This document shows positions 1-13,490 of a stretch of 64,000 nucleotides of DNA, in pieces. The stretch lies in contig JAKJHU010000038.1 in the NCBI GenBank assembly GCA_022316685.1, forward strand, positions 1,350,384 to 1,414,383, written 5' to 3'. Made by a program: the position numbers and the translations under genes. The stretch is from Progne subis subis. Lineage: Eukaryota > Chordata > Aves > Passeriformes > Hirundinidae. The notes beneath the pieces are model-generated. The model was not told the DNA's origin. It ran no database searches and worked only from the letters and a program-made list of their open reading frames with translations. How positions within the stretch are numbered: position 1 is the stretch's first letter; every line of letters begins with the position of its first letter.

Positions 1-1100
1 TAGTCTGACAGGGGATCCATAACAGGCTAGCAGCTTCCATATGGTTCAAAGAGCCCAAGAAAAACCCTAAGGGACACAAAAGTTTTGCCATTAACTCGAG
101 TGAGCTGGGAGTAGGAGTGGAATATAAATGTTACACTCATGGAAGTTATGCAGAAATGGTCCTGTAGATCCCATCAACCATAAACTAAGGAGATAGAGAC
201 AACATTACTAATCACTATTCCACATGGGGTTTTGGAGAAAGTGAATAAAATCTTCGATCTGTCATCCTAAAGGCTGCTGGGTACAAGACATATAAACATT
301 TCCTTTGTAGGTACAAAAATCACCAGAATTTTGTTACTATTAACAAGCATTCCAAGAGTATTAATGTGCTTGGTATAAATCACACAGTTGCATGATGCTT
401 TTGCACTTGCAACTGCTAGAACACAAAATCAGATGAACTAATATTATGGTCTAATGTACTTTACATATTCAGTTATTTCAAAAGCACAGTTTATGAAAAT
501 TATGCTTATTTTCTGTCAGAAGAATATTTATGGCATAGCAGGCACCTCAAATATAAAACACTATACAAAAGGGATTTAAAAGTAATGGGTTTGTACTTCA
601 ATTGTCAGCATTTGTAGTGCAAGAAGCTTATGAGATTTCTATCTCTTCTGATAATACTTTCCTTCTGCTTCCCTTAAATTGTTACTGTGCCTTAATTTAG
701 ACTACTGCCCTAGTAGTCTTGGCATTTTTGTTTTCCTAATTCTAGTTTTAGCCAAAATCACTGATCTCCTCATGGTGCAAAAAGTAGGATTTGTATGTAA
801 TCTTAACAAGAGCTTTTTAGATTTCTCATACAGTAAATAAAAAAGGAGCTGGATGTGAATGAATTTAGGTGTGTGACCAAGTGACCTTATCAGCAATGTG
901 TAGAAAGATCTTTGTAGATATGGTCTTTGTAGAAAAGATCATTATTATTATTCTCAATATTTTTGCTGTTTAATATTCCATTGCAAGAAACAGGGCTGTT
1001 CTCTCTGTTTCTATGAGTGCAAAGTAAATATCTGCTACCTTCTCCAACATTCCCGTAAAAATAATTTGCAAAGTGAATTCCATTACTCAGTGTGAATGAT
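1..1100. other. A+T-rich intergenic DNA, nothing recognised
   Basis: There is no recognisable gene or mobile element. The short frames on the minus strand (64 and 106 codons) have no family signature and read as chance. Confidence 0.5.
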
Positions 1101-1140
1101 CCATGCTTTAATTCTTCTCTCCATGCTTTAATTCTTCTCT
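1101..1140. repeat. Perfect 20-bp tandem duplication
   Basis: CCATGCTTTAATTCTTCTCT occurs twice in direct succession (1101-1120 and 1121-1140) with no mismatch. A third degraded start (CTATG) follows. The identity suggests a recent slippage or duplication event. Confidence 0.95.
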
Positions 1141-4100
1141 CTATGTTTATAATTAATTTTAACTTTCCAGATGGTAGACAGAGGAAAAAATACTTATAAG
1201 TGAACTGCACAGGTATGTATCAAACTGGAAATGAAAAGACCATCTGACTGAGAAATGTGTTGAAAAGCTTAGGCTGAAAATTCCAGAAATCCTCTTCAAA
1301 ACAAAGTATCTAAAAATAACATTATTCATTTATGAAGCTGGGCTTGTTCAATTCCCAATAAAACAGAAAATCTTCTTAGACTGGTGAAGTTAGATAAACC
1401 TAAATCAGACTTTGTTTAAAAACAGAACCAGCTATCAGCTCACACGCTGATGGACAAGGGCTTGTGGGAGGTAAGTGGGCCTTTGGCTATCACCAGAAAT
1501 GTTTCAAATAAATTGTCATAAAAATAAAATTAAAAAAAAAAAAAAAAAAAGCCAACCTTCTTTCCTGCCTCCGAAAGCAGAATTTAAAAGTCCTTCAGTA
1601 AAAGATTTCTTTTTTGGAAATAATACGAAAACAAGAAAAAAAATCTGGAAAATACAGATGTCGGAAATAAATGCCGGTGGCAACGTATGGGGCAGTGGAA
1701 GTATATTCCTAGATTATTCTAAGCCAAATGCTCTTACTTTACTTAGCATTCCAGCTGTTGTCAAAGAGGATATACAAATTATTTTTAAATGCAGGCAAAG
1801 AGTAATTAACATTTTGCATTCTTTTCTGAAGAAATTTACACATTTTCTCAAATTTGATAATTTGAAAATTCCTTCAATTTTAGTGGTATAGAGATGGTCA
1901 AATGCCTATATACTGAAGTCTTTATGTGATATGGGGTGTTATTCCTATTTTTTAATTTTCTTTTCGAGTTTTTATTGTAACACTATAAAAGTGGTGATGG
2001 TTTAAAAAGTTACAACAAAAAGTCTTTGACATTATTGTCCACTTTATTAGGTCCAAACATGAAAGGTACTACAGACAGTAAATCTTCTTATCAGTGATTT
2101 GTAAGCATTGTAGGAATTGAAATTACTTCATTTTATAAATAAATAATCTCTCACTGTAGAAAAATAATGATCTCTAACGATAGCTAAAGGCACTCATCCT
2201 GTGAAGAAGGTACCTGATGATTAGAGTTTCCCTGGTGGTAAATTCAAAGAAGTCAAGGAGATGCACAAAGTTGACAACTATCAGACTAAGAAATGACAAA
2301 ATAATTGAATCAAACATAAACTGCAGAATCATAATTAATTGTTAGTAATATTTATTATGCGACTTACTGGTCCTTTAGTGTTTTTCTTTTTTAAACCAGT
2401 TATTCAGGATGTGGAAGAAGCATTATATAGATATTTTGGGGGGGAAATGTCAGTGAGATTTCAAGCATACTCCAATGTGGGTATAAACATATGGCTTCAG
2501 GAGTACTGACACTTGGAATGAATCAGTTTGTTTAAGGAAGAATCAGTGCTATTTTTCATTGATGTTTTTTAATATATCTGTCATAAAGATTCCTTGCAAC
2601 AAGTATCAGCACATGGATGATAACAAATTTTGCTTTGAAAGATTTTATTGGGCAGTGATTAATATGCTAAATATGCTGTAAGCTATAGTATGTGTTCATT
2701 CTTCTCTGGTTTTATGAGATTCTGTAGTTGCAGTTTCTCATCTGTCCCTGGATAAAGTCCTGTGTAAAAAAAAAAAAAAAAGAAAAGGAAAAATACTGAA
2801 TTTATCATGACTAAAAGTAAGACAATTTTACCACAGAAAACTTAATGAAAGATGAATTATGCTCCAAGAAAGAGAATGTTGTTGTAACCGCTTGTCTCAG
2901 ACACAAGTTCACCAACTGTATATATTTAAGTAGTTCTCACTGTTTCCGTTTGCAGATAAAAAATGTGATCATATGATCCTTTCAAGAGAAGCTACCACTA
3001 ATTTTAAACACTCTGATTAGTCTCTTTTTACTTTTCTAAATAGTATCTCACAGGACTTCACTGTATTGAATGCAGCTCCTTGAGCTGTGAAATGCTTACT
3101 GCAAATTCCCAAGATACTTTAGTCCTAACAATATGCATGTGTGATATGTCATTACACCCCTCATGGTTATACATTTTTGCATGTATATTGTAATTAGATC
3201 CATTTTCTCCTTTTACATTTTCTGCTCTTGCAGATATCTGAACTGTGAAGTTGCATCAGCTCACAATACAACCAAGTCTTTTGTTACTTTTTGACTCCTA
3301 GCTGCATTTAAATCCAACACATTACTTAAGCTTCAGCTCGGAGGGTTGTCTTTAACTCTTAAGATTAATTTTTCCCAGAAAAGTTGAGATTTTTTTTTTT
3401 TTTTTCAAATTTTGCATAAAAATTTTGCAGCTTAAAATGAACAGAACAGCAGTCATTGCCAGTCCTTACCTCCAAATATGTCCAGTAAGAAATGGAGGCA
3501 TTCTTGCCATTTAAAGTTTCAGAGCAGTTGGAGTTTGGCTATTCTGGGTCAGGGTCACAAGGTTGCATATTTCCCTCCGCTCGAGCCTTGTAACACTTGG
3601 TGAGCATTAGTCAGATACCAGACTTCCGCATGTTGCCCCTAGCAGCGTGGCTGAAAGGAAAAGTGGCTTTTTTGGTAAACTGGGGGAGTGAGCAGAGATT
3701 TGAAATTGGCATAAAGTCAGCATCAGTCTCCTGAGGCCATTCGTGCGGTCTGGCTTCTGCCAACTAGTCTAGCAAATTGTTCATGTTTGCTCTTGAACTT
3801 TGTTCTACATATGTCAGGCTAGACTATTAACAGCTGAAGAAATGGACCAACCAGTGAAAATTTTTTGTAAATTAGCTGAGCGTGACTGTGCTGTTCAGTG
3901 TTGACTTTGCAACTTGGCAATGCTATCCATTGCTCACATTTGAGGAGGTGTATTGGGCTTCCACTTAACAGTGTTTGAGTTTATAAGGTTACATATGAAC
4001 CCACATTTGTAGCTGCCAGGAGCAGAAACTAAAATATTTTCAGTGAACACCATTGCCAACTAAACAGAAACAGTAACTAAGCAATGCAGAAACACCACTT

Positions 4101-4383
4101 AGGTTGTTCATGACTCGGAAGCACTATTTACCAAATGTCTTCTTTCTCCCCAACCCCCAACTAAAACATCTGTATTTACTTGGAAGCTTTATTTCACTAA
4201 TCTGCAATATGTTATATATCAAATTTAAAAAGCCAATGTGAAACTGAATCATCGTCACCACAAGTATCAGTGGAACAGTTTGATAATGCTGAATCGAGGC
4301 ACAACCTCTCCAAAGCCATCAAATAGTTCCACATGATTATAATGAGAAGATAAGGAATGAATTAAAGAAATGGTTTTATCAAT

Positions 4384-4385
<2 letters not shown>
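1141..4385. other. A+T-rich intergenic DNA with short homopolymers
   Basis: The stretch contains A-runs at 1532-1550 and 2766-2781 and a T-run at 3390-3405. The 138-codon frame at 1475-1891 depends on translating the first A-run as poly-Lys and has no family match. No exon signature is seen. Confidence 0.5.

Positions 4386-4428
<43 letters not shown>
4386..4428. repeat. Uninterrupted T run of 43 bases
   Basis: Forty-three consecutive T after AATTC. On the minus strand this would be a long A tail following GTTTCAGTT, so a retroposed insertion is possible. I found no parent sequence and no flanking duplication. Confidence 0.9.
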
Positions 4429-4431
<3 letters not shown>

Positions 4432-7400
4432 TGAAACTGGCTTCTTACTTAGAAGGTCCCTATCACAGGCACTGGCAGTGCAACCATCCCAGTAATACAG
4501 ACTTGGATATCTGTGCCTCACACCACAATCCATCACTTGAATCAGGTCAGAAAAACTTTGTCCCAATATAGTAGCACTGGCACTGTGGTCGTGGTCTTTC
4601 TTTAAGGCAACATGTTATGTAAAATGTTTGTCCTGCTGTTTCACCCTCCCTGATAATCCTGTTCCTTCTCCCCTTTCTCTGAGTTTCACCAAATGAAGGA
4701 AGGTAGCAGAGCTACTGTTCAAATCTGTCCTGAGCTAGAAATTTTAGTAGAATATTCAGTATTAGATAGGACACAACTTTTCTCAGAGGCAAGATGGTAT
4801 TTGTCCTGGTTTACACCAATGAGATGTATAGGTATTTGCTGAGAAGTTGAATTTTCTACTCCTCTCAACTATAAAGAGATTTGGACAGTTGATAATACAT
4901 GTTCCATGAGAATGCCGTCCTAATCATCCCATGAGTCATTTCACATTGAATGTGGAACCTGCACCAATATTTCAGCTCCTGTCTTCAGACAACTAAGCAA
5001 AAAAAGCAGTGAAAAATGCTTTACAAGCTACTAGTCACCAGTGGCTTTAAGGAGTATTGTTAAGCTCGCAAATCCACTGAAAAAGATGAGGGCTGCACCT
5101 CAAATGTACTTCTGAGTTCAGAATTTTAAGCAGAAATTAAGTAATCAACTTTGTGAATTACTGCCTTAGAATATGTGAGAAGTTCAAGTTAAAAATCTTC
5201 ATAATGCCAATATTATGGGAATTCTGCAAAGTTGTACCTGTTACATGTATTCTGTAACAGCACTTCAAATCTAAAAAGACCAGGAGATCCTTAAAACTAC
5301 CAAAAAAGTGTGTTCTGCTTTCCACAGATGTTACATCATATTAGCTCAAATGGGGAAAAATGCATATATCCACTTATGATAATGTGCAATGTACAGTTAC
5401 TGCTTAATTGTTGTGCACAATTACTCCTTAATTCTTGAGGGACCCTGGTAGATATTTTTCATCTTTTTAAATGGAAACAGATGAGATTTTCAATTGAAAA
5501 AGAAAATGCCTGCCCACATGGCTACATTGCACCATCTTATTCAAATACGCTGCGCACTTAGGAAGCAAAGACAAGCACCTGAATATGTAAGAAGAGCTCT
5601 TTTCTCAGATTGTCAGGGTACAGAGGGATAGATTCATTAAAAAAATGTTTAAGTAAATCCTTCATTTGCTGTTATAATATTAGTTCTTGGAGCAGTTGTG
5701 GAATTTGGATTTTTACAACAATTTTTGACACTGTTTCAGATTAAAAAAACCCCAATAACTAGTTTTTAAAAATATAAATTAAAAAATATTATTTAGCCAT
5801 GTTTTCATGTTTTGAAACAGACATTAAAAATGCATCATCTTGATTTTCATTTAAATTAAAGAAATTTTTTATTAAAAAAAAAAAAATCCATTTTAGCCAA
5901 CTGTAGTAATTGTTTTAAACAGTTCTTTTAGGAGTCTGAACAATGGAATGAGATACCTGAGTTATCTGGGGTCCTTTGAGCAATCTCATAGTTTTAGTGC
6001 TGACCTACATGGATTTTGATTAGTTTACTGAGATCCCCAGTTGTTGCCAGCTATTCTGTTTTTCTGTTGGAAAATGCATGTTACTCAGGCATAGTATTTA
6101 ACCTTACACAGGCCCTGCCCTTGTTATGTATTAATCACATTTGTATAGGCTGCACACATTACATGGCATCAGTCTGAGATTTCCTACTTAACAGGGTTTC
6201 TTTTTTATTTGGGTGAAGACAACTCCTTTCTATGCTCTTTTTGTTCTTGTCGTTGTACCTGTCTAAGACAGGTACTTGAGGTGAAGGTTTATAAAGAGAC
6301 AACATCTACCTTTATGAGCTAACATCCCCCTAAATGTTGTTATTATGGGCAAAAAGAGCTTCAACAAAAGCAAACTAAATAGGCTGCTTCTTGGCTGAGC
6401 TTGCTAAGAGACTTGCCAACAAAACAAGGAACTCTCAGAATTGTAAACAGTGCAAATGAGAAATAAAAGAGTTACAAGCCTAGTGTTCTCCTCAGCCTGT
6501 GGTCCTGCTCTTTGGTTGCAGTCCAGCAGCTTTTTGGAGGCTTTTTTTCAGGCAATGAAAGTTCTCTTTCTTTTACATCAACCAAGAGCCACATTTAGGT
6601 TAGAAATAGTCCCACGAGCCAAAATATTCTTTGTGTGCCTGCAACCTGTACCAGTGTCATTCGACAAACTTGGGAAAATTGAGTATCACTCTATCACTCC
6701 TACCATGGCTGAAAGCAGAAAACACATGTTAGACCTGGCAGATTTCCTGATACAGCCCAGAAAATGGATACATGATATCCCAAGCCCATATGAAAGAGAG
6801 CAATGGAGATGTAGGAAAATATTTTTCAGATTTTGTTGTCTATCAGACCAATCAATAATGAGTTTCAGAAGTTCCTACTTCTTTCCAAAAATCTAATTGT
6901 TGAAGTGAAATATCTTCTAGATGTTAGGTCCTGAGCAGATTTTTTTTTGTTTCATTCTGGAGTTCTTACCATGTAAGACCTGAAAACACATTTACAGCTC
7001 ATATATATCTGGCAAGTATAAACTCCAAAATTTCACATGCTCTGAATCCCCATCATCTGGATTTGAGACCTGTTTGACCATTTAATGGTTACCTTTTGGC
7101 TCTCAAGCTAAAGGGTTTCTGTTCCTGGAAGGTACAGCTCTGGAGAAAAAGGCTGCTTGGGTCTCCCCCTGCTGAGATGCCTGAGGATGTAGTTACAATG
7201 CACACCTTGGGATCATGTCCAGTACCCCAGTAAGCTCTTTGTTACCATACAGATCTCAAAGAGTCCAAATCTGAATGTATAAAGGCAGCTCTTCATAGGA
7301 CTTATCCTATGTTCTTGAAGAATCCCTTAAAATCAACAGCAAATAAAGTGTGATTTTTGTTCTCGGAGGAAATGACAAAATAAAAATGCCTCAATAGACT

Positions 7401-7917
7401 ACATGCATATTTAAAGACATTTAGACTTCTTTACAAATATGTGATTGAAGTCCTCCTTTAGTTACAGCACCAGAACCAAGCCCACTACATTTATAACAGC
7501 CCACTCAAAGCTGAAGAGAACTCGTTTGATCCCAGTTAGCCATAAAGAGTATATTTCTCTCATACGTCTTGCGTTTCCTTCATTCAGAGTATTTCCCATT
7601 TCCCTTGCCCTATAGCCTGTTTCCTTATCATACATTTCAAATACTGTTGCTACAAGACTTCCAGTTTGAACCAGTCACTTAGCCTATCTTCTCTCTTGCA
7701 GGCTGTTGGGGCACCTATGTTCCTATGAGCAAGGCTGAACCATTACATCATCTGGGACTTTGTGACCTTGCAAAGTGGGTGAGTGTCCTGAAACTGCCCC
7801 TGCCCATCAATTCATCTTCCAGTGCAACTCTGAAATCCTGTGCATTAGTATAGTTTGCTTATCACAGCGATTTTCAGCCCTGAGTGCACTTTGAGCTGAT
7901 CATGTGAAAGATGTTGT
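4429..7917. other. A+T-rich intergenic DNA, nothing recognised
   Basis: No gene, LINE or LTR could be seen. The 148-codon plus frame at 6450-6896 has no recognisable domain or biased codon use, and I do not call it. An A-run lies at 5873-5886. Confidence 0.5.
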
Positions 7918-7962
7918 TAAAGTTTTAGGGGTTTAGGGGCTTTAGGAGTTTTAGGGGTTTTC
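7918..7962 (+). repeat. Degenerate TTTAGGGG-like repeat
   Basis: The stretch reads as imperfect units of TTTTAGGGG, TTTAGGGG, CTTTAGGAG and TTTTAGGGG. It resembles a telomere-type unit but the vertebrate unit TTAGGG is not maintained exactly. A short interstitial repeat or chance slippage are both possible. Confidence 0.6.
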
Positions 7963-8155
7963 TCATGCGGTAATAGGGGTTACTGTTCCTGGAAATGCCT
8001 TTAGAGAAGGAGGATAGTGGTTGTGCGTGTCATAAGGCTTCAGAAATCTTTTGTTTTTCATCTCAGTCCACTGGCCAAAAAGAAATGAGTCACTTTGTTA
8101 TAAGTATCCTGTCTCTCATTGCTTTGTTTAGGTTTGCACCTACTTCTTCCTGGGG

Positions 8156-8209
<54 letters not shown>
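8156..8209. repeat. Uninterrupted A run of 54 bases
   Basis: Fifty-four consecutive A follow TTCCTGGGG and precede GATTAATC. It is the longest homopolymer in the window. It is either a microsatellite or the tail of a retroposed sequence. No source mRNA or target duplication was recognised. Confidence 0.9.
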
Positions 8210-8211
<2 letters not shown>

Positions 8212-8227
8212 TTAATCACACGAACGT

Positions 8228-8259
8228 GCTGGTACATGTTTGGTACACGTGGTACACAG
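8228..8259 (+). repeat. Three spaced GGTACA units
   Basis: GGTACA recurs three times (CTGGTACATG, TTTGGTACACG, TGGTACACAG) just after the long A run. It is a short imperfect repeat of unknown meaning. Confidence 0.5.
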
Positions 8260-10200
8260 ATTATACAATGAGAAATTAAAACACTGTTCTCACTTGGCTG
8301 TCTTTTACTAACTAAAGCTCTGTGTGCTGAGACTAGTTCTTGGAAGGACTCTTCACTTTCTCAGAAATTGGTCAGTCCAGGGAAGGGAAAAGAGGGTTCT
8401 GAGCAGCACAGGGACTTCCTAAATTGCACTGAGAGCATTTAAAATGCTAATTTGAACTTTCTGAAGAGTAAATTCAGTTTGGGAACACAAAGGTAGTATA
8501 CTAATTGACATCAGATAAAAATCCAATAAAAGACTGTATTGACAAGGACTCTCTAAGTCTTGTATCCTTTCCTTATGTGTTCAGCAGTTTAGGGTTAGAG
8601 AATAATATTTGAAGTGTGTTTCTGTATTGTTTTCCAAAGGAAAATTAGAACTGCAACAGGGTCTCTTATTTTCTTTTGGGCAGGGCATCAGGATAAGAAG
8701 CAAAAGGTAAGGTTTCAGGAGCTTAGTGCCAACACCATGCTTTCATAAGCATAAATCAAAATTATGACAGGTACTCCATAATGAACACCTTTCCATGCTT
8801 ATGTTCATTAAATACATATATAAACCAGACACTGTTGAGAAGGGGGAATCCTTGATGGGCAGTCATTCATCCCTGTAAGTAGTACAATACATGACAGAAT
8901 TTCAGGGTTGAAAATAACCAGGAAAATTTTAAAGTACCTTTTTTTTTTTTTTTTTTCCCCTGAGATTAACCAGATGGTGAAGCAGTTAAAAGGCTGTGAT
9001 CAGAGCAGAAAGGCAGTCAGTGACTGTTATTACTCAGATGCGTGTTTTGTGTATAACACTTCTAAAATCTACGCTGAAGCTTTTAGTCAATGCTATTCAT
9101 GCTCTGAAGCAGCACTACTCTCTCCCACACTCTCTCAGGATTGCCTTGCCACCACTGTCTTACAGTGCTTCCCTCCTACAGAGGATCTGGTCAATGGTAG
9201 CAGCAGCTGCAGGAACAGTGCGTTCAGCATGCCAGACTGAAATTCATGTTCCAGGAATGTCTCCTGGGGGCTTGAGCAATTCAGTCAGATTCATAGTTAA
9301 AAGCCTTTCACTGTAACACAATTACCCTGCAGTGGAGAAGAGGAATGGTTGGCATTTGTTTGCTACAAATGTGCCTTGCAAAACCCGCTATTATGAAATC
9401 CTTCTTTGGGTCAAATTTCCACTGACAATGTGATGTACCTCTGCTAGAATGATAGGTTTCTGTGTTGGGAATATAAGGGAAAAAAATAGAGCGATCAATA
9501 GCATTTCATATGGGTTTCAACATCCATTTTCTAAAAAAATATTAAGGCTTTTTCTGTCTGAAAAGCACCGACAGCTGTCCAGCAGGACCCAAACAGTTCC
9601 AGAAAGTTGTGGTTTAGTGGCTGTTTAGAAAAGCATTTATTTTACTTTTTTCAGATTCTGGCTGATTCTCATTATCATAAAAAACAGAAAGTCATTGCAA
9701 AGAATAGATCATCTGCCTTAGGCAGGTGGGGCAGTCTTACTGGCGAAGTTACAGGTTTAACTGGCCTATAGCCATTCAATTTGCAATTTCTATCACATAT
9801 TCTGCACTTCTGGCTCAGACTGAGTCATGGCCTGAAACAAGAGAGGAAACTGCCACTGTCTGGCCAAACTGTCTCATCCTGCAATAGAAATACTGTAAAC
9901 TCCTCTGCCTTGTGATCCCCACCATTGAGTCCTAGTCTTCCAGACACTGGGAAATAAAAGCAAAGGTATCCAAACTCGGCCCTCCTTAGACCACCTTTCT
10001 GCCTCCTGGTAAGTGAAATTTTGCACTTAGCAAGTGGGGCAGAGGATTGGAGCACACATATGCTCATGAGAATTGTGTGATACGGGTCAAGAAGAAAAGG
10101 GTGAGAGTCAACTGGGATGCTTTACAGATTATTTGTGACGGAGTCAAAGGTGATGACAGTAACTAAAGCTTAAAAGGGGGCTTAGGGAGGAGGTAGGGAC
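8260..10200. other. Intergenic DNA, nothing recognised
   Basis: A T-run lies at 8939-8956. A Cys-rich 110-codon frame (8908-9240) starts in that run and has no family signature. No mobile element was seen. Confidence 0.45.
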
Positions 10201-10201
10201 T

Positions 10202-10240
10202 GAAGGGGAAGGGGAAGGGGAAAGGGGAGGGGGAAGGAGA
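10202..10240 (+). repeat. Polypurine tract with five G runs (possible G-quadruplex or triplex DNA)
   Basis: Thirty-nine purines without interruption contain GGGG at 10205, 10211, 10217 and 10224 and GGGGG at 10229, separated by one to three bases. This satisfies the usual G-quadruplex pattern on the plus strand. Confidence 0.85.
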
Positions 10241-13168
10241 CAGTGGTGGTGCATGTAAAAAACTGGAGAGAAGAAACTGAGAAGTAATACAGAGAATAGG
10301 AGAAAACTGTCTGGAGACTAATTCTCAAGATGCTCAAGGTACAGAAGGCAGTTTCATATCTTAGGAAACCAAAACTAAAATTTTGCCACTTTGTGCATGT
10401 ATTCTTCAGCCAGCTGTATGACCATGAAATTATTAGGCTTATTCACAGGCTACCCATATGATTCTGCCAGATTAGACATAGAGAGCTTGACAGATCAAAT
10501 CTGCACACTCTTTTGGGTTTGTAGGGATTCAGTTCTAGTTCTTGGCCTGATATGAACTCCCTCGTCATGTAATTTCAGCAGTGTGAAATACAGAGCTCAT
10601 TAAATCAGTTGAAGCGTTATATACTCCATATTACGTGAAGAAGCAATCTCATTATGATTTTCCTCCTTTCCATGCTTACCCTTTTTTGGAGTCCAGAACC
10701 AATATGCTTTCAAAAGTACACCACAGACAAGGTGGTCAGTGCACAGAAAAGAGGCACAGACTTTCCAGACAAATCCATAACCTGGAAACAGAACAAAAAG
10801 AATCTTATATGATAGCAAGGCTGCTGGTCTGGACAGGTGAAGAAAACAGAACATCTAAAATAGAAGAAAAAGAGACTAAATTTTCATAATATTAAACCTG
10901 AGCTGGTAGTCAAGGTAATAGTCACAGACACCACACTCTTTTCTTCCAAGTTGATACTGGATAGTATTTGCATGGTTTAAGTTTAGTTAGGTTATTAAAA
11001 CAAATGCCTTTAATTCACAGTGCAAACCCCTGTACTTACTCCAAAGGTCCATGTGAGATTGCAATCATTTGAAATACACTGGGCAGAGGTGATTTCAGGA
11101 AATCTACCTTTATATAAGGGAGAAACGAGAAACATAAGAAGCAGGGGAAAAATAGTACAAAAAACATGAAATAGAGCCTGGAATAGCTCTAATAATATTG
11201 TTGTTAGAAAAACTACAAAACTACATTTTGTGCTAAAACCTGGTGATGGTACAGGCAAAATAATTTGCTTGTTGTTGTTGTTTAGAGCCTCCTATATGTA
11301 CAAAATGAGACCTTCAAACATTCTTCAATGCAGCTCTGTACGGAGATCCTCTGCTCTTATCATGAGCTTCTTTTCCAACAGAAACAGTTTGCAGGTTCTC
11401 AAACTCAGAGCAACCACTTAGGCCAAGAAGCAATAACAATAATGAATAGCTTTTGTATCCTTCAAAATGAGTCATGTTGTTCAAAAGGTAAGAGGGTTTT
11501 ACTCATAATGGACAGGCAGTGATGATTCAGCAATTATATTTTCAACAGACTGTCAAACAAACTTCAATGAACTATAAGAATGCATCTGTACTGATCTCAT
11601 GGAAATATACAAAGGGAGTTGTTTTTACATTATTAGAAGCAAACACATTACTCAGACCCAAAAGTATAAAAGAGAGACTGATGGGCAGCCAAGTCTCTCA
11701 GCAGACAAGCCAAATAGATTTCTAAGCCCTCTTGAAGCTGTCTTTGCGGTCCTTCCACAAAGAACATTTTTAAAAGCAGTTATCCAGATTTTTTTTTAGT
11801 AATACACTGCCATCATATAGATCCAGATTACTACTAAATGCCCAAACCACAGATCCTCCATTCTGTGCTTCCAGAAATACTTGAAAATGCATCAAATGTT
11901 AAAGGTTTGACATTACAAAGTACCACATGATTAGTTCATCTCAATGACTATTCATCAGTCAGAAAGTTTGCATATAAAGATTATTAGGAAAACCTTTAAG
12001 ATCTATATCTTCCTTTGTAGCACATAGTGAAGGCCAGCCTTTAGAGAGAGAAGGAGAGAGAGTTTTGTAATACCTATACATATAATATAAGTAAATCCCT
12101 GCTATGACAATCTTTGTCTTTTGCTGGAGTCCAGTTGATTTCAAGAGGCCCAGATAGATACTGCAGGACTCAACTGCCTGTGATGCAGTTCTCTTTCAGA
12201 CTGAACCAACATTTTTTGCTACGTCTAGCACATTTTTGTCAGATGAAATAATATATTTAAGTGTATTGACAACCTTACAAAATGTCACAATTTATTTTTG
12301 TATAGCCATTACTTTACAAGTTAAAATTCAGTAGCAATTTAATATTTTTTAAGCTAAGAAATACTTTTTCTTCTTAAATACAGGTGAAGGAAAACTTTAA
12401 AGGGCATATGATATAACAATATTCTAAGAAACATGGATGGAACCACATCCAAATGACACTTACTCAAGAATTTCTTAGAACCATCCAGCTGTGGGGGTTA
12501 GATTTCAAAGAAATTAAAATTCAGATTTATTCCTGACTGAACAAAATATGTAGCATTGACTTCCCACTTAAAGTAAAAGGCACTGAGCAGTCTCCACCAA
12601 AACAAATGGAAAACGGAGCCCAAGCATGGTAGCGTAAGTTAGAGCAGCTAAGCCCAGCACTTCTGCCTTTACTCTGCTTTTCTTATCCCATGGTATGGAA
12701 TACAACAAAATGTCTTTGTGTGTGGAGAAGCCTATATGAAAGCATGAAAATATATGTCTGCACACAGTTATTCTTTACAATAATTATATTTTACAATAAC
12801 TAAAATTCACTTTGTTCTACACATAAGCATTCAGGCTCTGTCTGCCAGATCTGAATATTCTGTATGTTTGCATTGCTTGGAAAATGACAAAAAGAAAAGC
12901 AGCTGGAATCACTGGCAAGTCATGTAGTGCTGCTCACAATAAGCATGTAGAAAGATAAAATTAGAGTCAGAATTTGGTTTTGACATATTTTAAAAATAAC
13001 TGGCATTTGTCCTGGAATGTACAACATCTAGCATGCATTAGAAAGAAGATCTTTCTACATCTGAGCACACTGTAGCAAAACAAAAAAGGAAAGCTTCCAA
13101 CAAGCCAAAAAAGCAAACCAGCAACATGATCTTGAAATGCATAAACAGGATAATAACATGCAGGGCAC
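10241..13168. other. A+T-rich intergenic DNA, nothing recognised
   Basis: Only short frames (60-85 codons) on both strands without known motifs are present. A short GAGA-rich patch lies near 12045-12062. Confidence 0.5.
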
Positions 13169-13490
13169 AAGAAATAATCCCTCTGCTCTGCTATGCATTG
13201 CTTAGGCCACAGCTAAAGCACCGTGTCCAATTTTGGGTATTTCAGAATGGTTTCAGTGTGAGAGGACTAGAGGCAACATGGTAGTAGTCTTAAAGGATGG
13301 AAAAGGACACTGTAAAGGAATAATATAAGTGTATTCCCTGCCTCTGTTTTGCACTGGGCAAGAAGTAATAATCTGGAAAAAAATAAAATTAGATATTGGG
13401 AAGTGGGGGGAGAAATCTAACCACGAATGTACTGGAAGACTGGAATAGCTTGCCTGAAGAGATTACAGGTTGTCTATTAGGAAATTTTTA
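13169..13490 (+). mobile_element. CR1-type LINE fragment, old copy from the 3' part of ORF2
   Basis: One frame gives ALLRPQLKHRVQFW near 13194-13235. This matches the CR1 ORF2 end, usually A-LVRPHLEYCVQFW-P. Further on, AGAGGACTAGAGGCAACATGG and the segment around ACTGGAATAGCTTGCCTGAAGAGAT (13440-13465) match the conserved nucleotide order downstream in CR1. The intervening block is shortened and divergent. There are no intact ends and no target duplication could be placed. Confidence 0.8.

Noticed and set aside
8908..9240. Cys-rich 110-codon frame
   Set aside because: Its start lies in a T homopolymer giving poly-Phe. The Cys pattern matches no domain I know.
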